In this document: piece after piece, positions 60,071-64,000 of the stretch | Layout: the number at the start of each line of letters is the position of its first letter | How positions within the stretch are numbered: the stretch's first letter is position 1 | DNA from: Dryomyza anilis | Lineage: Eukaryota > Arthropoda > Insecta > Diptera > Dryomyzidae | DNA length: 64,000 nt | Assembly: GCA_951804985.1 (NCBI GenBank) | Contig: OX638133.1 | Span: forward strand, 52,190,791-52,254,790 | Reading direction: 5' to 3' | Position numbers and translations under genes: made by a program | Notes under the pieces: model-generated | Told to the model about the DNA's origin: nothing | Seen by the model: only the letters and a program-made list of their open reading frames with translations | Databases searched by the model: none

Positions 60071-60808
60071 TGATGAGAGTCAGCATTATGACAGTCACTC
60101 ATATCGTGGCAGTTCATTGATATTTTCCTAGTGGGAATTTGCTGTTGCTAAATATTAATTACTATCTTTTAAAATAATATTAAATGCATTCTTTTTGTTG
60201 TTAAAACAAAAAGTAAATGATGTTGGTTTCATGACACACCTTTTGGTCGTTGCCAAAATAAGAGGCGACAATTTACTTAGTCAGCAATTGTAACTATAAA
60301 CCAAATTCGAAGAAGAGTCAAGTTGCTAGCTTGAAGAAAATAAGCAAGTGGTGCAATTTGTTTGTAAACAAAGATTACTTCAATTCAATGACTTTGCGAT
60401 GGCCTAAATTCAATGTCATCGCGGGTTGCTGATTATGCAAGAGTTGCTTTCACGGTCAGCGTTAAGAACTCGAGTTGCGGATCGAACTTGAGTTCTTTAC
60501 GGAACTTGTGATTGGTTGAAATTATGCTTCTGGGTAAAAACAGCAAGACACACTGTGATTGGCCAAAATTATGTTTCTAGGCTGAAGCAGCAAGACACTG
60601 GAAAAGTAGCATTGAAACTTAGATTAAGTATTAGTATAGAAGCTATAGTTATTTAGTTTTTCAGTGAGTTGTTATTAGATTAAGAAGTTAGTTCATAAGT
60701 TGAACAGTAAAAAGAAATAAAAGTTATAAAAGGGATAAACTGGAAATGAAGTAAGTGTTGTTATTTATTAGATGTCTTATTTTAGGTGATGAAATAGGGA
60801 CTTTAACA
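60071..60808 (+). repeat. Putative 5' LTR of element C
   Basis: The right boundary is placed by the primer binding site at 60809. The left is inferred from the end of LINE3 coding sequence and a TG start (TG...CA). Inside lie a 47-bp tandem duplication (60508-60554 and 60555-60601, starting GTGATTGG) and an AATAAA word near 60715. The other LTR is outside the window, so it cannot be confirmed here. Confidence 0.45.
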
Positions 60809-60821
60809 TTGACGCATCCGG
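60809..60821 (+). promoter_or_regulatory. Degenerate primer binding site of element C
   Basis: TTGACGCATCCGG differs by two bases from the TTGGCGCAGCCGG of element A, at the expected place upstream of gag. Confidence 0.5.
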
Positions 60822-61214
60822 TTTTAGAACCAAAAACAACCGCTCTAGATGAAAGATAGACATTTTTTTTAAATATGTTTTTAAAATAAATAGTCAATAA
60901 TTTAAATAAAATCTAATTTTGGTAATTTAAATAATTTTGTTGGAAATGAAATCTTAACTGGTATTTTTAATGGAAGCCTTACAATGAAAATTAAAGAAAA
61001 CACAACATGAAACAACAAAATTAAATGGATAAATTGGACGAAATAAAATATATCGTATTGTAGTGAGTTTTGAGGAAAATAATGAAAACATGGTGTAAAC
61101 AAATAATAAATTTTTAAATAAATAAGGAAAATCTGTCGAGAAAAATCTGAAGTTAAATAGAAATTCACTAGTGATACCAGTAATATTGAGAAAGTTAATT
61201 TTCTAGATTTTAAA

Positions 61215-62040
61215 ATGAGTATCCAACATATTGCAAAGACCGTGAACCGTTTGGTTCCGATGTTCTCAGGCACGGATTCCAATGATCTGCCCTCCGAAGT
61301 ATGTAGATTCATACAAGAATGTAATTTAGCGGTAAAGGCTACGAAGGAAACAGAGTTACAAGAATTTATATCATGTGTTAAGTTAAGAATATATGGAAAC
61401 GCATTTGAACTAGTTAACGGAATTCAATTTAACAGATTAGATGAATTATATACTCTAATAAAGCGAACATATCTTAAAACCATAACATTAGACTCAGTGA
61501 TAAATGATATAAATCATGCCTATCAACGGAAGAAATTAGACCTTTTGCAAGACGCCTAAATGTCCTGAAAACAAAGGCGGTGGAATTAATAGAAGAAAAA
61601 TATAACGGCATAGGGGACGAGGCAATGTTAATGGAACTGGACAAATCCATACAAAAGACGTTTAAAGTAGGTCTTATAGACAGCACACTGAAAATATGAG
61701 GAAGTAGTAGAAACGTTGGAGATAATACAAAGTGGGCGTGTAATAGAAACAACACAGAATAGGTGCACTATAACAGGGCCTCACAAATAACATGCGAAAA
61801 AATTGTTATAGGAAACAATAGTGGATCATTTGGGCACGAAATGCTCGCAAACGAAAGGTATAAAGTTATTTCAACATGTTCATTTTGCGGGAATGACGGA
61901 CATACGATGGACGAATCGGTCGGAAAAACATGCCTTACTGTCAAGAATGTGGCAATTACGGCCACGAAACGAGCCTTAGATGTGCAAATAATGAACCGTA
62001 GCAAAACTATACGCGAAGACAAAAAACAATAAATTACGAT
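61215..62040 (+). pseudogene. Gag of element C: capsid and first zinc knuckles, frameshifted
   Basis: 61215-61559 starts with ATG and holds NRLVPMFSGTDSNDLPSEVC, FIQECN and FELVNGIQFNRLDELYTL, homologous to A and B. Frameshift at about 61540; the continuation 61540-61690 (RRLNVLKTKAVELIEE) reaches a stop. A zinc knuckle CSFCGNDGHT lies at 61878 in frame 61763-62032; the next (CQECGNYGHE) is at about 61935 in another frame. Confidence 0.75.
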
Positions 62041-62497
62041 TACAATGATGGCTACGAGAATAATACGCAAGCCAATCATAGGAATAATAATGTTCGAAGA
62101 TATAATAACAACAATAATTGGGAATATCATAATGAAAATAGAAATAATAATTATAATAACAATAACAATAATAATTATTATAATAACAATAATAATAAAT
62201 ATCGGAATAATAATCGTAATTATAATTATAACAATGAAAATAATTACAATAACAATAACAACAATAATAATGGAAATAGAAATAGTAGTTATCGGAATAA
62301 TATTCATACTAATAATAATAATGGGTAGTAATAATAATCATAATAATAATAATCATAATAATAATCATAATAATAATCATAATAATAATAATCAGGATTT
62401 AAATAAATGTAAATGGTGTGCAAGAATTGGGCATACGTTAGAAAACTGTTTTGCGAAGGGAGATTTTGAGTCTACCCGCAACCAGGAAAACTGTTAG
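62041..62497 (+). pseudogene. Asn/Tyr-rich gag linker and last zinc knuckle of element C
   Basis: An AAT/TAT trinucleotide repeat field (62080-62330, then AATAATCAT repeats to 62395). In the frame suggested by the flanking knuckles it encodes a long Asn-rich stretch with Tyr, Arg and His. The other frames give Ile-rich or Leu-poor strings that are not proteins. It ends with CKWCARIGHTLENC (CX2CX4HX4C) at about 62410. Confidence 0.7.
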
Positions 62498-62758
62498 GGG
62501 CCCAGAATAGGCCAATAATCTGGGAACCCAAGACAAATTGCGAAATCAGGCCAAAGAAGATACGAATTGTGAATCAGACGCCGTGCGCGGCAGTGGATAC
62601 GTTCGCTATCAATGGTAGGAAAATGGTAGATAATTTTATTTCATTAATTGTATTAACGTTGAACGTTTTCGGCATAGTAGCATTAACATTATGATTGCAT
62701 AATAAATAGGATATGTATAGAAGAAAATAAGAAGAAATTAAATGATCTGATTACTTAA

Positions 62759-64000
62759 GGAATTGATAGTATAAATAAAAATATTAGTAAATATATTGAA
62801 AATATTAAGGAATTCAATTTAAGTTTATATACAAAATCAAAGAAACATCGCATTATTTATAGTAGACATGGGGAATTCAGACAGATATCAAAATTAAATG
62901 ATGTCTTTATAGAAATTCCTTGTAAGGAAGCGAAAAATGGGAAACTAATATTACTCGTAGATTCTGGTGCAGACTCTAGCTTGGTGAAGTGGAGTGCATT
63001 AGATAATAAACTAGAGAGAAATTTAAAAGACACAAAAGATCTGAGCGGAGCATTTGGGGGACATGTGACCACCGCAGGATCAATTGAAATTCAACATATG
63101 AAACATAGAAGGCTCAGTCTGATGTTACATACAATAATGCAGGATCAGGGAGTTCCGGCAGACGGTATACTTGGACGAGATAATCTATGGAACCACGCAA
63201 TCATAAATGCAGTGGAAAAAGGATTAACCTTTATAGATGGGAATAGAAATAAAATTGTAACACTACGTCTCAGATCACTAGATGAAATAAACAAAATATT
63301 ATACAGTGAAGAAATAAAAATAATAGCAAGATCTAAAGGTATCGCCAGACTGCCACTACGAACCAAGATCCCCGAAGTAATAATTCAAAAACAGGAAATT
63401 TCACCAGCAGTTTATATCGGAGAAACCATATCAAATGTGAGAAAAAATAGTGTTTACGTTTCAGTGTTAAACTCAACAGAAAAAGATATAATATTGAATA
63501 AGAACATACAGCTCAAATTTTCTAATTATAACAAATTGATGGAACCAGTGAGTGGCACAATGAATAGCGTACAAAGCATAAACATACGACACAGAATATG
63601 CAAACTATTTGACTCATTAAAATTGGATCCAAATGCAAATGTTGAAGAGAAGGCATTCATAGAAAAAATATGTGCGTCATACCATAATGTATTTCTGTTA
63701 GAGGGGGATGAGCTATCGTATACACCTATTTTAAAACATGAAATCCCCACAATAGACGTTCAACCTCCGATTAACCGAAAACAATATAAATTATCACATA
63801 TTCACAGAGAAGAAATCAACAAACAGGTGCAGAAGTAATTAGACGACGATATTATATCACCAAGCATATCGCCTTGGAATTCACCACTATTGTTGGTACC
63901 TAAAAAGAGTGGCAAGGATGGACAGAAAAAATGGAGACTGGTAATAGATTTCAGAAAATTAAACGACGCAACGATTAAACAAGTATTTCCAATACCTCGT
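62759..64000 (+). pseudogene. pol of element C: protease, linker and RT start, running off the window
   Basis: The frame is open from about 62759 to a TAA at 63836-63838, then goes on in the same frame to the window end. Protease: FIEIPCKEAKNGKLILLVDS with DSG active site (about 62960), AFGGHVTTAG and ADGILGRDNLW. Linker: IIQKQEISPAVYIGE. RT: SPWNSPLLLVPKKSGKDGQK and WRLVIDFRKLND to 64000. Only one nonsense codon in 1.24 kb: the best-preserved pol start in the window. Confidence 0.88.

Noticed and set aside
61768..62307. Ile/Val-rich open frames in the gag of element C
   Set aside because: Shadow frames of the AAT/TAT repeat; the frame tied to the flanking zinc knuckles is Asn-rich.

Overview
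This is an AT-rich stretch of insect nuclear DNA, most likely from a higher fly (Brachycera, probably a calyptrate). The evidence is one recognisable host gene, an OS-D/chemosensory protein of the ejaculatory-bulb-protein-III/pherokine type (11257-11640), plus 297/17.6/ZAM-type endogenous retroviral elements and RNase H-bearing LINEs. Almost everything else is repeat-derived, mostly broken and often nested, as expected of pericentromeric or other repeat-rich DNA.

Layout. 0-6.2 kb: a TA-flanked terminal-inverted-repeat (TIR) element split by a hAT-like element with an 8-bp target site duplication (TSD), a duplicated host segment, a tRNA-derived SINE, and a second TIR copy. 7.7-10.4 kb: a nearly pure array of 297 nine-base units, running into a foldback element (10.4-10.8 kb). 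11.2-11.7 kb: the host gene. About 12.8-32.3 kb: a nested complex. A decayed plus-strand gypsy-type element (B) has in its gag an almost full-length minus-strand relative (A, 14795-23243, two ~600-bp LTRs, TSD GCCC) that carries gag, protease, reverse transcriptase, integrase and a retroviral-type env, all with mutations. B is further interrupted by a foldback element and by SINEs. 32.3-33.6 kb: a fragment of another gypsy element (D). 34.5-40.5 kb: two more foldback elements, an A-rich degenerate repeat field and a TIR element. 43.1-53.0 kb: a LINE (LINE1) followed by a SINE and a TIR element; 3547 bp of this is tandemly duplicated almost without change. 53-55.2 kb: three small tandem-repeat fields. 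55.65-58.5 kb: LINE2. 59.1-60.07 kb: the endonuclease end of LINE3. About 60.07-64 kb: the 5' part of a third copy (C) of the A/B family, cut by the window edge.

The most unusual signals are: a family of foldback elements in three diverged sequence types that all keep a 47-bp core with complementary ends; the nine-base satellite, which seems to have grown from the end of one of these; a 5' tRNA-derived SINE in five copies, one with a perfect 13-bp TSD; TIR elements that keep a relic 5' exon and a 76-bp intron; and the near-identical tandem duplication. Apart from the OS-D gene I see no intact host gene. Reading-frame starts given for transposon pieces are only the edges of open frames.
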